Shown: positions 26,031 through 34,479, counted from the first letter of the stretch. The stretch: 44,828 bases of DNA from Noviherbaspirillum soli (GCF_015352955.1 NZ_JACYOX010000041.1:1-44828), one strand, 5' to 3'. Program-made: numbers and translations. Notes: generated by a model from the letters alone, not told the origin.

Positions 26031-27014
26031 TTATTCGATATCGAGCTTGCGGACCTTGACCAGCTCAGACCATTTGGCGATGTCCTTCCTGATGTAGTCG
26101 CCGAACTGGTCAGGCGTCATCGGCATCGTCTCCAGCGCCTCGCCGGAGAGCTTTTCCTTCAGGTCGGGCATGGCCAGCTGCTTGTTGATCTCGGTGTTGA
26201 GTTTTGCCACGATGGGCTGCGGCATGCCGGCCGGGCCGACGATGCCATACCACTGCACGCCGTCGAAGCCCTTGTAGCCCAGCTCTTCCATGGTGGGCAC
26301 GTCCGGCAGCAGGCGGTGGCGGCTGGTGCCGGTGACGGCCAGCGGCTTCAACTTGCCGCCCTTGATGTGCGGCAGCGCCGCCGCCAGGCCGGGGAACATC
26401 GCCTGGGTCTGGCCGCCCAGCACATCCATGATGGCCGGGCCGATGCCGCGATACGGCGCATGCACCATGAAGGTCTTGGTGTTCTCCTTGAACTGCTCCA
26501 TCGCCAGGTGGGTCAGGGTGCCGGGTCCGGCGCTGCCGTAGCTGGCCTTGCCGGGATTGGCCTTGAGGTAAGTCACCAGATCGGCCACCGACTTCACCGG
26601 CAGGTTGGGCGTGACCACCAGCACATTCGGCGTGCCGCCCACCATCGCGATGGGCGTAAAGCCGTTGATGGCGTCGTAGGGCACCTTGCGCACCGCCGGA
26701 TTGGTGCCGTGGGTGCCGACATAGCCCAGCATCAGCGTGTAGCCGTCGGGCGCGGCGCGGGTCACGTTCTGCGACGCGATCACGCCGCCGCCGCCGCTCT
26801 GGTTTTCCACGATGAAGCTCTGGCCGAAGGGCTTGGTCAGGCGGTCGGCGATGGTCCTGGCCACCAGGTCCACGCCGCCGCCCGGCGCCACCGGTGCGAC
26901 GATCTTCACCGGCCTGCTGGGCCAGGCATCCTGCGCCAGCGCCCAGTGCGGCGCGGCCAGCGCGCCGATGCCCAGCGTCAGCGCGAGTGTTTCAAGGACT
27001 TGTCTTCTCTTCAT
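26031..27014 (-). CDS. Bug/TctC family periplasmic solute-binding protein
   Basis: A protein of 327 residues. The signal peptide begins MKRRQVLETLALTLGIGALA and is cleaved near ALA-QDAWP; the early RR pair makes Tat export possible but less clear than in the 12.2 kb homologue. Bug loops are present: PVKIVAPVAPGGGVDLVART, VENQSGGGGVIASQNV and LPDVPTMEELGYKGF. GGAGACAATC precedes ATG. The first 23 nt overlap the end of the GntR gene, so the two are co-translated. It feeds the MmgE/PrpD cluster; no TctA/TctB lies next to it. Confidence 0.92.
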   Translation of the reverse strand: MKRRQVLETLALTLGIGALAAPHWALAQDAWPSRPVKIVAPVAPGGGVDLVARTIADRLTKPFGQSFIVENQSGGGGVIASQNVTRAAPDGYTLMLGYVGTHGTNPAVRKVPYDAINGFTPIAMVGGTPNVLVVTPNLPVKSVADLVTYLKANPGKASYGSAGPGTLTHLAMEQFKENTKTFMVHAPYRGIGPAIMDVLGGQTQAMFPGLAAALPHIKGGKLKPLAVTGTSRHRLLPDVPTMEELGYKGFDGVQWYGIVGPAGMPQPIVAKLNTEINKQLAMPDLKEKLSGEALETMPMTPDQFGDYIRKDIAKWSELVKVRKLDIE

Positions 27015-27738
27015 GATTGTCTCCTTCGAATAGTATTTTCTGGAGCCGCTCTCCGGCGGCTTTCACGTGGCTGGCCATCAGCGCTTCGCAGATGTCGGCC
27101 CGCTTGTTCTTGATGGCATCGACGATCGCGTGATGCTCTTTGATGGAATTGAGGATGCCGACGTCGGTCGACAAATTGCGCAGCCGCGCCATGTGCAGCT
27201 TCTGCACCACGCCGCGATAGATGCCGCAGATTTCCTGGTTGCCGCTGGCATGGACGATGTCCCAGTGGAAGTGCAGGTTGGCTTCGTAATAGGCCATCAC
27301 ATCCCTGGCCTGCACCGCGGCGTCCATGGCCGCCAGCCGCTGTTCCAGCAAAGCCAGCAGCGCCGGGTCGGCATTGGCCGCGGCCTCGCGGCCGGCAAAG
27401 GCGTCCAGCACCGAACGCAGCTGGTACAGGTCGCGGGTCTCGCGGTCGGACAGCTGGCGCACCAGCACGCCGGCATGCTTTTTCGACTCCACCAGCCCCA
27501 TGTGTTCCAGGTCGCGCAGCGCCTCGCGCACCGGCACCCGCGACACGCCCAGGCGCGAGGCGATGGTGGGCTCGGTGATCCGTTCGCCCGGGCGGAATTC
27601 GCCGCGCAGGATGGATGCCAGGATCTCGTCGCGCACCAGATGCGCCAGCGGCACGTCGCGCACCTGCGACAGCAGGTTGCCGGCGGGGCTTGCTTCGGTC
27701 CAGGGCATGGTCAGGGGCATGGCGGCTTGGCTGGTCAT
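26992..27738 (-). CDS. GntR-family regulator, FadR/FCD subfamily
   Basis: A protein of 248 residues. The N-terminal winged HTH (about 33-98) has ILRGEFRPGERITEPTIASR, then LGVSRVPVREALRDLEHMGL. The all-helical FCD effector domain (about 105-235) has YEANLHFHWDIVHASGN and EHHAIVDAIKNKRADICEAL, where the histidines normally bind a metal and help hold a carboxylate ligand. It heads a GntR-Bug-MmgE/PrpD(-GST) unit. A 26-bp palindrome sits 4 bp upstream of its ATG, so autoregulation is likely. The start is ATG 27738; the ribosome site is poor. Confidence 0.9.
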   Translation of the reverse strand: MTSQAAMPLTMPWTEASPAGNLLSQVRDVPLAHLVRDEILASILRGEFRPGERITEPTIASRLGVSRVPVREALRDLEHMGLVESKKHAGVLVRQLSDRETRDLYQLRSVLDAFAGREAAANADPALLALLEQRLAAMDAAVQARDVMAYYEANLHFHWDIVHASGNQEICGIYRGVVQKLHMARLRNLSTDVGILNSIKEHHAIVDAIKNKRADICEALMASHVKAAGERLQKILFEGDNHEEKTSP

Positions 27739-27742
27739 CAAT

Positions 27743-27768
27743 TTCGTAGATCGTATACGATGTACGAA
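27743..27768. promoter_or_regulatory. 26-bp palindrome, candidate GntR operator
   Basis: The core ATCGTATACGAT (27750-27761) is perfectly symmetrical. It is flanked by TTCGTAG on the left and GTACGAA on the right; only one base pair of the 13 breaks the symmetry. TCGTATACGA resembles operators of FadR/FCD-type GntR proteins (T-x-G-T-x-x-A-C-x-A). It ends immediately before the GntR start, in the gap to the divergent Bug gene. Confidence 0.6.
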
Positions 27769-28027
27769 TATCGCACAACATGACCATGGGCAAAATTTGC
27801 GAAAAAGCTTGTTGCCCTGGAATGCAGGCAGTGGTTCACTGTGGTGCGTGTTCGGCCATGGAACGGGCGGCGCAAGGCTTTCCGCCCGCTAATGGACCAT
27901 GCGCATGGCACTGCGCCCATTGCACTGCAACTCAGGCACGAAAGCTGCATGTAGGAAATTTCCTGCTACGGTAGCGCCGTATCAAGCGACTTCCTTTTTC
28001 AAACGACCAACCGCTCAAGGCATACAC

Positions 28028-29050
28028 ATGAATTTGAACGCAAGTGTCTTTCCCGCCGTCCGCAAGCCGTTTCATCGCTTCTCCCGCATCCTGGGTGCAG
28101 GCATGCTGGCCATCACCGCTGGCGTCATGCTGGCTGCGCCGGCGCATGCCGCCTATCCCGACAAGCCGGTGCACCTGCTGCTGTCCTTCCCGCCGGCCGG
28201 CGCCACCGACGTGCTGGCGCGGGCCATCGGCCAGAAGATGTCGGAGGCGCTCGGCCAGAGCGTCATCGTCGAGAACCGGCCTGGCGCCGGCGGCAACATC
28301 GGCCTGATCGCCGCGGCCCGCGCGCCGGCGGACGGCTACACCATCTACCTGGGCGCGGTCACCAATGCCGCCATCGCCGCTGCGGCCTATTCGGCGCAGC
28401 CGGCCCACCTGCTGCGCGACTTCGTGCCGGTGGCGGGCGTGGGCACGGTGCCACACATGCTGGTGGTGCCGCTGTCGACCCCGGCCCAGAATGTGAGCGA
28501 GCTGATCAGCTACCTGAAGGCGGCGCCCGGCAAGTACAACTTCGCGTCGCAGGGGCCGGGCACGCTGTCGCACCTGGAGTCGGAGCTGTTCAAGATCAAG
28601 ACCGGCGTGGACGTGCTGCATGTGCCGTACAAGGGCAGCTCGCAGGCCCTGCCGGACCTGATCGCCGGCAGCTCGGCAATGATGTTCGACAGCATCCCGG
28701 CCTCGATGCCGCATGTGAAGGCAGGCAAGCTCAAGGTGCTGGCGGTGGCTTCCGGCAAGCGGGTATCGTCGCTGCCGGATGTGCCGACCGTGCAGGAAGC
28801 CGGCGTGCCTGGCTTCGAGGCCAACAACCTGTTCGGCTTCGTGGTGCCCAAAGGCACGCCGGCGCCGGCCGTCAAGGCGCTGTCGGCCGCGATCCAGAGC
28901 GCGGTGGCCGCGCCCGGCGTGCGCGAGGCGATGGAGGCGCAGGGCGTCGAGCTGAAATTCACCCCCGCCCCGGAATTCGGCAAGATGATGGAGCAGGAAT
29001 TCAGCACCTGGGGCAAGGTGGTGGAAACCGCCAGGGTCAAGCTCGACTGA
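28028..29050 (+). CDS. Bug/TctC family periplasmic solute-binding protein
   Basis: A protein of 340 residues. A long Sec signal peptide (n-region FHRFSRI, cleavage near PAHA-AYPD) is followed by the Bug loops PVHLLLSFPPAGATDVLARA and VENRPGAGGNIGLIAAARAP, then LPDVPTVQEAGVPGFEANN. ATG 28028 has CAAGG about 8 nt upstream. It is followed after 129 bp by a gamma-glutamyltransferase-like gene on the same strand, which suggests joint use of a peptide-like or carboxylate substrate. No TTT membrane subunits are nearby. A 12-bp palindrome AGGAAATTTCCT (27953-27964) lies upstream. Confidence 0.92.
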   Translation: MNLNASVFPAVRKPFHRFSRILGAGMLAITAGVMLAAPAHAAYPDKPVHLLLSFPPAGATDVLARAIGQKMSEALGQSVIVENRPGAGGNIGLIAAARAPADGYTIYLGAVTNAAIAAAAYSAQPAHLLRDFVPVAGVGTVPHMLVVPLSTPAQNVSELISYLKAAPGKYNFASQGPGTLSHLESELFKIKTGVDVLHVPYKGSSQALPDLIAGSSAMMFDSIPASMPHVKAGKLKVLAVASGKRVSSLPDVPTVQEAGVPGFEANNLFGFVVPKGTPAPAVKALSAAIQSAVAAPGVREAMEAQGVELKFTPAPEFGKMMEQEFSTWGKVVETARVKLD

Positions 29051-29179
29051 GCCTGCGCTGTCAATTTGGCCGGGGCGATTGCCGACTTGGGCGCGGGCCG
29101 CTATGCTGGCCGGCCCACGGCGCAGGCGGCCTGCAGTTAAAGCTGCCGCACCAGCCCAACCAACAAGATGGAGGAAGAC

Positions 29180-30787
29180 ATGCAGAACAACCTGGCGGCA
29201 TCGCTGCTCGATTATCCCTATACCTCGCAGCGCATGCCCCTGCTGGCGGCCAACGTGGTCAGCACCTCGCAGCCGCTGGCCGCTTCCGCCGGCCTGCAGA
29301 TGTTTGCGCGCGGCGGCAACGCGGTGGACGCCGCCCTTGCCACCGCCATCGCGCTGACCGTGGTCGAGCCCTGCATGAACGGCATCGGCGGCGATGCCTT
29401 CGCCATCCTGTGGGACGGCAGCCGCATCCACGGCCTGAATGCTTCCGGCCGGGCGCCGGCCGCATGGACGCCCGACTATTTCGCCGGCCGCGACAGCATG
29501 CCGATGCGCGGCTGGGACGCCGTCACCGTGCCGGGCACGGTATCGGCCTGGCGCGCGCTGTCGGACAAGTTCGGCAAGCTGCCCTTCGCCGACCTGTTCG
29601 AGCCGGCCCTGCGCTATGCCCGCAACGGCTACCTGGTCTCGCCCACGGTGCACAGGCAATGGCAGGCCCAGGTGGCCGACATGCTGCCCCAGCCCGGCTA
29701 CCGGGAAGCCTTCGCGCCGCAGGGCAGGGCGCCGCTGCCGGGCGAGCGCTTCATCTGCCCCGGCCAGGCGCGCACGCTGGAGCGCATCGCCGCCAGCAAG
29801 GGCGACGACTTCTATCATGGCGAGCTGGCGGCGGCGATTGCAGCGCATGCCAGGAACACCGGCGGCGCGCTCACCGAAGCCGACCTCGCGGCGCACCGCG
29901 CCGACTGGGTCGACCCGATCGGCATGCGCTACCGCGACCTCGAACTGCTGGAAATCGGCCCGAACGGGCAGGGCATCGGCGCGCTGATGGCGCTGGGCAT
30001 GCTGGAACACTTCGACATGCAGGCCACGGGCCTGGACACCGCCGCCACCGTCCACCTGCAGCTGGAAGCCATGAAGCTGGCCTTTGCCGACATGGCCGAG
30101 TACGTGGCCGACCCGGATGCCATGAAAACCGTGACCGCCAGCCATCTGCTGGACCGCGACTACCTGAAGCGCCGGGCACAGCTGATCGACCCGCAGCGCG
30201 CAGCGCCGGCCCGCGCCGGCAACCCGCATTCCGGCGGCACCGTGTATCTCACGGCGGCCGACGAGAATGGCATGATGATTTCGCTGATCCAGTCCAACTT
30301 CAAGGGCTTCGGCTCGGGCGTGGTGGTGCCCGACACCGGCATCGCCCTGCACAACCGCGGCTGGGGCTTTACCCTGAAGGACGGCCATCCGAACCAGGTG
30401 GCGCCCGGCAAGCGGCCTTTCCACACCATCATTCCGGGTTTCCTGATGCGCGGCGGCGCGCCGCTGGCCAGCTTCGGCGTGATGGGCGGCTCCATGCAGG
30501 CCCAGGGCCATCTGCAGATGACCGCGCGCTTCGCCGACCACGGCCAGAACCCACAGGCCGCCAGCGATGCGCCGCGCTGGCGGGTGATGGACGACAACAC
30601 CACCATCGCGGTGGAATGGAATTTCCCGCCCGAGGCGATCGAGGGACTGCGCCAGCGCGGCCACACGGTCAAGGTAGCGCCGCGCTTCGACACCGAGTTC
30701 GGCTGCGCCCAGGTGGCCATGCGCACCGACGGCGGTTACGTGGCGGCATCGGACCACCGCAAGGACGGCTATCCGGTCGGCATGTAG
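29180..30787 (+). CDS. Gamma-glutamyltransferase family protein (Ntn hydrolase)
   Basis: A protein of 535 residues, the full length of the GGT precursor. ARGGNAVDAALATAIALTVV then EPCMNGIGGDAFA is the N-terminal GGT signature. The autoprocessing nucleophile is predicted as Thr354 in HSGGTVYLT, at the start of the small subunit, with GGSMQAQGHLQ later. There is no signal peptide, so it is probably cytoplasmic, like the YwrD/acylase-type group and unlike periplasmic Ggt. The reaction could be hydrolysis of gamma-glutamyl amides or an acylase reaction. Start 29180 is chosen because GGAGGA is 6 nt upstream; an in-frame ATG exists 4 codons earlier. Confidence 0.87.
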   Translation: MQNNLAASLLDYPYTSQRMPLLAANVVSTSQPLAASAGLQMFARGGNAVDAALATAIALTVVEPCMNGIGGDAFAILWDGSRIHGLNASGRAPAAWTPDYFAGRDSMPMRGWDAVTVPGTVSAWRALSDKFGKLPFADLFEPALRYARNGYLVSPTVHRQWQAQVADMLPQPGYREAFAPQGRAPLPGERFICPGQARTLERIAASKGDDFYHGELAAAIAAHARNTGGALTEADLAAHRADWVDPIGMRYRDLELLEIGPNGQGIGALMALGMLEHFDMQATGLDTAATVHLQLEAMKLAFADMAEYVADPDAMKTVTASHLLDRDYLKRRAQLIDPQRAAPARAGNPHSGGTVYLTAADENGMMISLIQSNFKGFGSGVVVPDTGIALHNRGWGFTLKDGHPNQVAPGKRPFHTIIPGFLMRGGAPLASFGVMGGSMQAQGHLQMTARFADHGQNPQAASDAPRWRVMDDNTTIAVEWNFPPEAIEGLRQRGHTVKVAPRFDTEFGCAQVAMRTDGGYVAASDHRKDGYPVGM

Positions 30788-30945
30788 CTTTCGCGCGAGC
30801 GATCAGCCGGAAAAAGCACCGAAAGATTCCGGGACTTTTCCGGCGCGCTTCCTATACTGGTCTTACGCATTTAGCGTCAACGGCCTGCGCCGCCCAAGGC
30901 AGCCCGCCCTGGCTCAGGCACAGGCCAGATGCGAAGGAGACCATC

Positions 30946-31461
30946 ATGAGACATCGCCTGTACTACCTGCTGCCCGACCTTCCCGCCGCCCGCGCCACGA
31001 TGAACGACCTTTTGCTGGCGCGCATCGAGGCCAGGCATATCCGCTTCCTGACCGGCGGCCAGCCGCTGCCGCCGGACCTTCCCGGCGCCAGCCTGATGCA
31101 GAGAACCGACGTCGTGCGCGGCGCCGAGATGGGCATGGCCCTGGGCGCCGCCCTTGGGCTCCTGGCCGGCGTCGGCCTGCTCTACTACTTCAACATCGAC
31201 GGCGCCGGCATAAAAGCCGCGTTCATGGTCGCCGCAACGCTGGCCGGCGTCCTGTTCGGCGCCTGGGCATCCAGCATGCAGGGCGCTTCCCTGCCCAACT
31301 CGCGCCTGGCCGCCTTCGACGATGAGTTGCAGAAGGGCAGTATCCTGCTGATGGTGGACGTGCCTTCCGGCCGGGTCGACGAACTGGAAACCCTGCTTGC
31401 ACAGCGGCATCCGGAAATGCATTTCCGCGGCGAGGAGGCGCATATACCGACGTTCCCGTAA
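30946..31461 (+). CDS. DUF1269-like membrane protein
   Basis: A protein of 171 residues. The N-terminal soluble part (LYYLLPDLPAARATMNDLLL then ARIEARHIRFL) resembles proteins annotated DUF1269. Two adjacent glycine-rich transmembrane helices follow (about 65-85 and 90-112), then a soluble ferredoxin-like C-terminal part ending VPSGRVDELETLLAQRHPEM. The AAGGAG ribosome site supports the start. A strong terminator follows. Membrane-associated stress roles have been suggested for relatives; no function is claimed here. Confidence 0.8.
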   Translation: MRHRLYYLLPDLPAARATMNDLLLARIEARHIRFLTGGQPLPPDLPGASLMQRTDVVRGAEMGMALGAALGLLAGVGLLYYFNIDGAGIKAAFMVAATLAGVLFGAWASSMQGASLPNSRLAAFDDELQKGSILLMVDVPSGRVDELETLLAQRHPEMHFRGEEAHIPTFP

Positions 31462-31479
31462 TGCTTGCGCCTGTCGTGT

Positions 31480-31526
31480 TGGCGGCATCCATCGGAACAG
31501 CATGATGGATGCCGCCATATTTCTTT
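31480..31526 (+). terminator. Intrinsic terminator after the DUF1269-like gene
   Basis: GGCGGCATCCATC pairs perfectly with GATGGATGCCGCC (13 bp; 14 with an outer T-A pair) around a 10-nt loop, followed by ATATTTCTTT. It is a classical rho-independent layout 19 nt after the stop. Confidence 0.75.
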
Positions 31527-31532
31527 AGCAAG

Positions 31533-31566
31533 CGTAGCCTGGGTTGAGCGCAAGCGAAACCCGGGA
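31533..31566. repeat. REP-like palindromic motif
   Basis: GTAGCCTGGGTTGAGCGCAA then GCGAAACCCGGGA can fold as CCTGGGTT/AAACCCGGG. This motif recurs in intergenic regions of many proteobacteria; only one copy is seen in the window. Confidence 0.5.
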
Positions 31567-31715
31567 ACTGACCGTTCGCTAATGCGAAGACGCATCTCGC
31601 CGCGCCGCCGGGCTCTGCTCCGGATAGAAAGTGAAAGACGGATCTGCGCTGGCGCAGGCGGCGTGATGGCATGGCACGCGCATCGAGCATGCCATGATGC
31701 GTTCGCCGGCAGGTT

Positions 31716-31873
31716 ATACCAAACCCAACCCATAACGTCCCATGACACCGGGTCTTTTTCCGCCTGGCCGCGTTGGGATCGTCGTCAATGCTGGGAGATT
31801 GACTCCTCGCCCGTCTTGCCAGACGAAAAAATCCATCGGTTTCATCCGGGACGTTATGGATTGGGATTGGTAT
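31716..31873. mobile_element. 158-bp foldback/MITE-like element with TA ends
   Basis: The left end (31716-31741, ATACCAAACCCAACCCATAA then CGTCCC) and the right end (31848-31873, reverse complement ATACCAATCCCAATCCATAA then CGTCCC) match at 24 of 26 positions. The inverted similarity continues inward for another 30 or so bases (ATGAcACCG.../ATGAaACCG..., TTTTTCCGCCTGGC/TTTTTTCGTCTGGC), so almost the whole element folds back. Both ends lie at TA dinucleotides, as expected for a Tc1/IS630-mobilised MITE. It is non-coding and sits between convergent genes. One arm recurs at 10908-10965. Confidence 0.7.
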
Positions 31874-31902
31874 CAGAGCACCCTGTCCTGGTGCCGACCG
31901 GA

Positions 31903-33156
31903 CTATGCCTGCGCGGCCGGCGCCGGCCGCGCCAGGCTCCAGCCTTTCCCCGGCAGGCTGATCGACACCCCGGCGGCGATCAGCAGCAGCACGCCGGCGC
32001 TGCCGAAGGCGGGCCAGTGGCTGGCGAAGCGTTCGAAGCCCCAGCCGCCCAGCCAGGTGCTGAGCATGGCGCCAACCTGGTGCCCGAGGTAGGCCATGCC
32101 GTACATCAGGCCGACCAGGCGCACGCCGTAGACGTCGGCCAGGATGGCGGAGGAACTGGCGATGCTGCCGGCCCATACCAGGCCGCCGATGGCCGCGGCG
32201 ATGTACAACTCCCAGTGCGTACCGACCACTAGCAGCGCGAAGAAGCCCAGCCCGCGGATCAGGTAGATGGTGCCAAGGATGTTCCTGCGCGGCAGCCGGT
32301 CCGACAGCCGGCCCAGCACCAGCGTGCCGAAGATGGCGACCAGGCCGATGATGCCCACGCCCATGGAACTGGTCATCGCGTCGTAGCCATGGTCCATCAG
32401 CATCGGCACGCCGTGGGTGCCCAGGAGGTTCATGCTGAAGCCACAGGCAAACAGGCCGAGCACGATCTTCCAGAACGGCGATGTCCAGATCGCCTCGCGA
32501 AAGCGCAGTGTCTCCGGGCTGGCCGCGCCCGCCATCTGGCGCTGGCGGATCTGCTCGGGCAGCAGGTCGGTGCCGGGCGGCGCTTCCTCGCGGATTACGA
32601 ACAGCGCGGCTGGCACCGTCACCAGCGTGAAAGCGGCGGCAAAGCCCAGCAGGGTGGCCTGCCAGCCAGCCCGGTCGATGAAGAAGGTCAGCAACGGCGT
32701 CATCAGCGCCATGCCGGCCATGGAGCCGGTGGACAGGAAGAACAGGGCCATGCCGCGCTGCCGGGTGAACCAGCGGCTGATCACGGGCGTGAGCGCCACC
32801 GGGCTGGTGAAGCCGAGGCCAACCGACAGCAGCACGCCGAAGGAGAGCAGGAAGCCGACCGGCCCGCGCGCCATGACTGTCCAGACTGAAGACCCGATCA
32901 CGATGACGGTGCCGATCAGCAGCACCGCGCGGGTGCCGATGCGGCCCACCAGATAGCCGGCCACAGGCATGGCCAGGCCGTAGCACAGCATGCCGATGGC
33001 GATGATGCCGGCCAGCAGGCTGCGGGAAAATCCCAGGTCCTGCGACATCGGCAGGAAGAACGGCCCGATGCCCAGCCGCATGCCGACGGTCAGCAGGGTG
33101 AGCAGGGTGGCGGCGGCGACGATGTTCCAGCCGAAGTACCAGCGTTGTTGAGTCAT
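31903..33156 (-). CDS. MFS transporter (oxalate/formate antiporter-like, monocarboxylate group)
   Basis: A protein of 417 residues with 12 predicted transmembrane helices. YFGWNIVAAATLLTLLTVGM at TM1, SFGVLLSVGLGFTSPVALTP, VISRWFTRQRGMALFFLSTG and GRLSDRLPRRNILG are typical of the OFA/monocarboxylate MFS subgroup. The direction and substrate are unknown, but a carboxylate fits the neighbourhood. It is divergent from the first tctC gene across a 286-bp gap that contains a promoter and a palindromic operator candidate, so it may belong to the same regulon. The ribosome site is weak. Confidence 0.87.
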   Translation of the reverse strand: MTQQRWYFGWNIVAAATLLTLLTVGMRLGIGPFFLPMSQDLGFSRSLLAGIIAIGMLCYGLAMPVAGYLVGRIGTRAVLLIGTVIVIGSSVWTVMARGPVGFLLSFGVLLSVGLGFTSPVALTPVISRWFTRQRGMALFFLSTGSMAGMALMTPLLTFFIDRAGWQATLLGFAAAFTLVTVPAALFVIREEAPPGTDLLPEQIRQRQMAGAASPETLRFREAIWTSPFWKIVLGLFACGFSMNLLGTHGVPMLMDHGYDAMTSSMGVGIIGLVAIFGTLVLGRLSDRLPRRNILGTIYLIRGLGFFALLVVGTHWELYIAAAIGGLVWAGSIASSSAILADVYGVRLVGLMYGMAYLGHQVGAMLSTWLGGWGFERFASHWPAFGSAGVLLLIAAGVSISLPGKGWSLARPAPAAQA

Positions 33157-33299
33157 GGCGTAAGGAAGAAGGCGCGGACGCCCGGGAGCGTCCTGTTTAA
33201 ATAAGGCAAGTTAATGCACGAACCGTTCGATATTAGCAATGAATGGCGTTGGCGGCGTGCTTCTTTCTTTCATGCGGTGCCGCTGTGCCTGCAGCGACC

Positions 33300-33329
33300 T
33301 TGAGTTGCTTTCTTCGTGGAACACATAAT
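33300..33329 (+). promoter_or_regulatory. Candidate promoter of the first TTT operon
   Basis: TTGAGT (33300-33305) and CATAAT (33324-33329) are spaced by 18 bp, and the operator-like palindrome begins 6 bp downstream, near the expected transcription start. Confidence 0.4.
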
Positions 33330-33334
33330 TCATA

Positions 33335-33350
33335 ATTTTGAATACAAAAT
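33335..33350. promoter_or_regulatory. Operator-like palindrome ATTTTG-N4-CAAAAT (copy 1)
   Basis: ATTTTGAATACAAAAT has perfect 6-bp arms and is followed by GTAAT. A near-identical site lies upstream of the second tctC gene (40735-40750). It is a candidate binding site for the GntR/FCD protein encoded at 36624. Confidence 0.55.
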
Positions 33351-33442
33351 GTAATAGACATTATGCAGAATGTTCGGCAAGATCACGTCCAGACGCCGCT
33401 CGACCAAGAAGCGGCCTGCCCTGATAAAAACATGGAGACTGC

Positions 33443-34441
33443 ATGAAAACCTTTTTGCTGACGGCCGCGGCCGTCGTCTGCGCTTCGTCCGTTCCAGCCA
33501 TCGCCAATGCGGCGGACTGGCAGCCCACCCGCCCGATCGAATTCATCGCCTCGGCCGGCGCCGGCGGCGGCACCGATGTGTTTGCCCGCACCGTGCAGTC
33601 GGCCATCAACAAGAACAAGCTGCTGTCGCAGCCTGTCATCGTCAGCAACAAGGGCGGAGGCAGCGGCGCCGAAGCCTTCGTCCATGCCAAGACCAATGCC
33701 AAGGATCCGTACAAGGTCTACTTCGGCACCCAGGACGTGTACCTGCTGCCGATCGGCTCCAAGCTGTCGTATGCGCCTTCCGACCTGACGCCGGTGATCT
33801 CGATGCTGTTCGATCCCTTCCTTCTGTGGGTCAATCCGGAGTCGGGCATCACCGACGTGGCCAGCTTCATCGAAAAGGGCCGTGCCAGCCCGAACGGCTT
33901 CAAGGCCGGCGGCGCCAAGGCCAAGGAAGCCGACGAAACCCTGGTCTCGCTGATCAAGGGCGCCACCGGCATCAATGTGCGCTATGTGCCATACAAGAGC
34001 GGCAGCGAAGTGGCTGGCCAGCTGGCCGGCAAGCATTTGGACTTCAATGTCAACAACCCGGCCGAGAGCATGGAGCAATGGCGCGCCGGCGCGCAGCGTC
34101 CGCTGTGCGTGTTCAGCGCCAGGCGCATGCCGGGCAAGGCGGTGGTGGGCGAGGGCAAGTCCTGGGCCGATATCCCGACCTGCAAGGAAGCCGGCCTGAA
34201 CGTGCGTCCGTTCGAGCAGCCGCGCACCATCTGGCTGGCCGCCAACATGGAACCGGGCGTGGTCGAGTTCTACAAGGAGCTGTTCCGCAAGGTGACCCAG
34301 ACGCCGGAATGGAAATCCTATGTCGAGCGTTCGGTGGTGATCCCGACCGTGATGGCCGACGCCGAGCTGCGCTCCTTCATCGCCAACGACAAGACCGGCT
34401 ACGAAGAGATCTTCAGCCGCAACGGCTGGTCGTCGCATTAG
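33443..34441 (+). CDS. tctC: TctC/Bug solute-binding protein of TTT system 1
   Basis: A protein of 332 residues with a signal peptide cleaved near IANA-ADWQ. Bug loops are PIEFIASAGAGGGTDVFART and VSNKGGGSGAEAFVHA, and the C-terminal DIPTCKEAGLNV replaces the usual D-V-P-T. The mature protein has only two cysteines, Cys222 (PLCVFS) and Cys247 (IPTCKE), at the same places as in TctC2, which suggests a disulfide. It captures a carboxylic acid in the periplasm for TctB/TctA. TGGAG precedes ATG. It is the first gene of a long plus-strand operon; a strong stem-loop separates it from tctB. Confidence 0.9.
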   Translation: MKTFLLTAAAVVCASSVPAIANAADWQPTRPIEFIASAGAGGGTDVFARTVQSAINKNKLLSQPVIVSNKGGGSGAEAFVHAKTNAKDPYKVYFGTQDVYLLPIGSKLSYAPSDLTPVISMLFDPFLLWVNPESGITDVASFIEKGRASPNGFKAGGAKAKEADETLVSLIKGATGINVRYVPYKSGSEVAGQLAGKHLDFNVNNPAESMEQWRAGAQRPLCVFSARRMPGKAVVGEGKSWADIPTCKEAGLNVRPFEQPRTIWLAANMEPGVVEFYKELFRKVTQTPEWKSYVERSVVIPTVMADAELRSFIANDKTGYEEIFSRNGWSSH

Positions 34442-34479
34442 GCCGCATTAATTTGCATTAAGCACGACTAAGCGCCATG

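Noticed and set aside
27932-30757. 941-codon open frame on the minus strand
   Set aside because: It is a shadow of the Bug and gamma-glutamyltransferase genes in GC-rich DNA; composition is His/Arg/Gly/Gln-rich and no domain is present.
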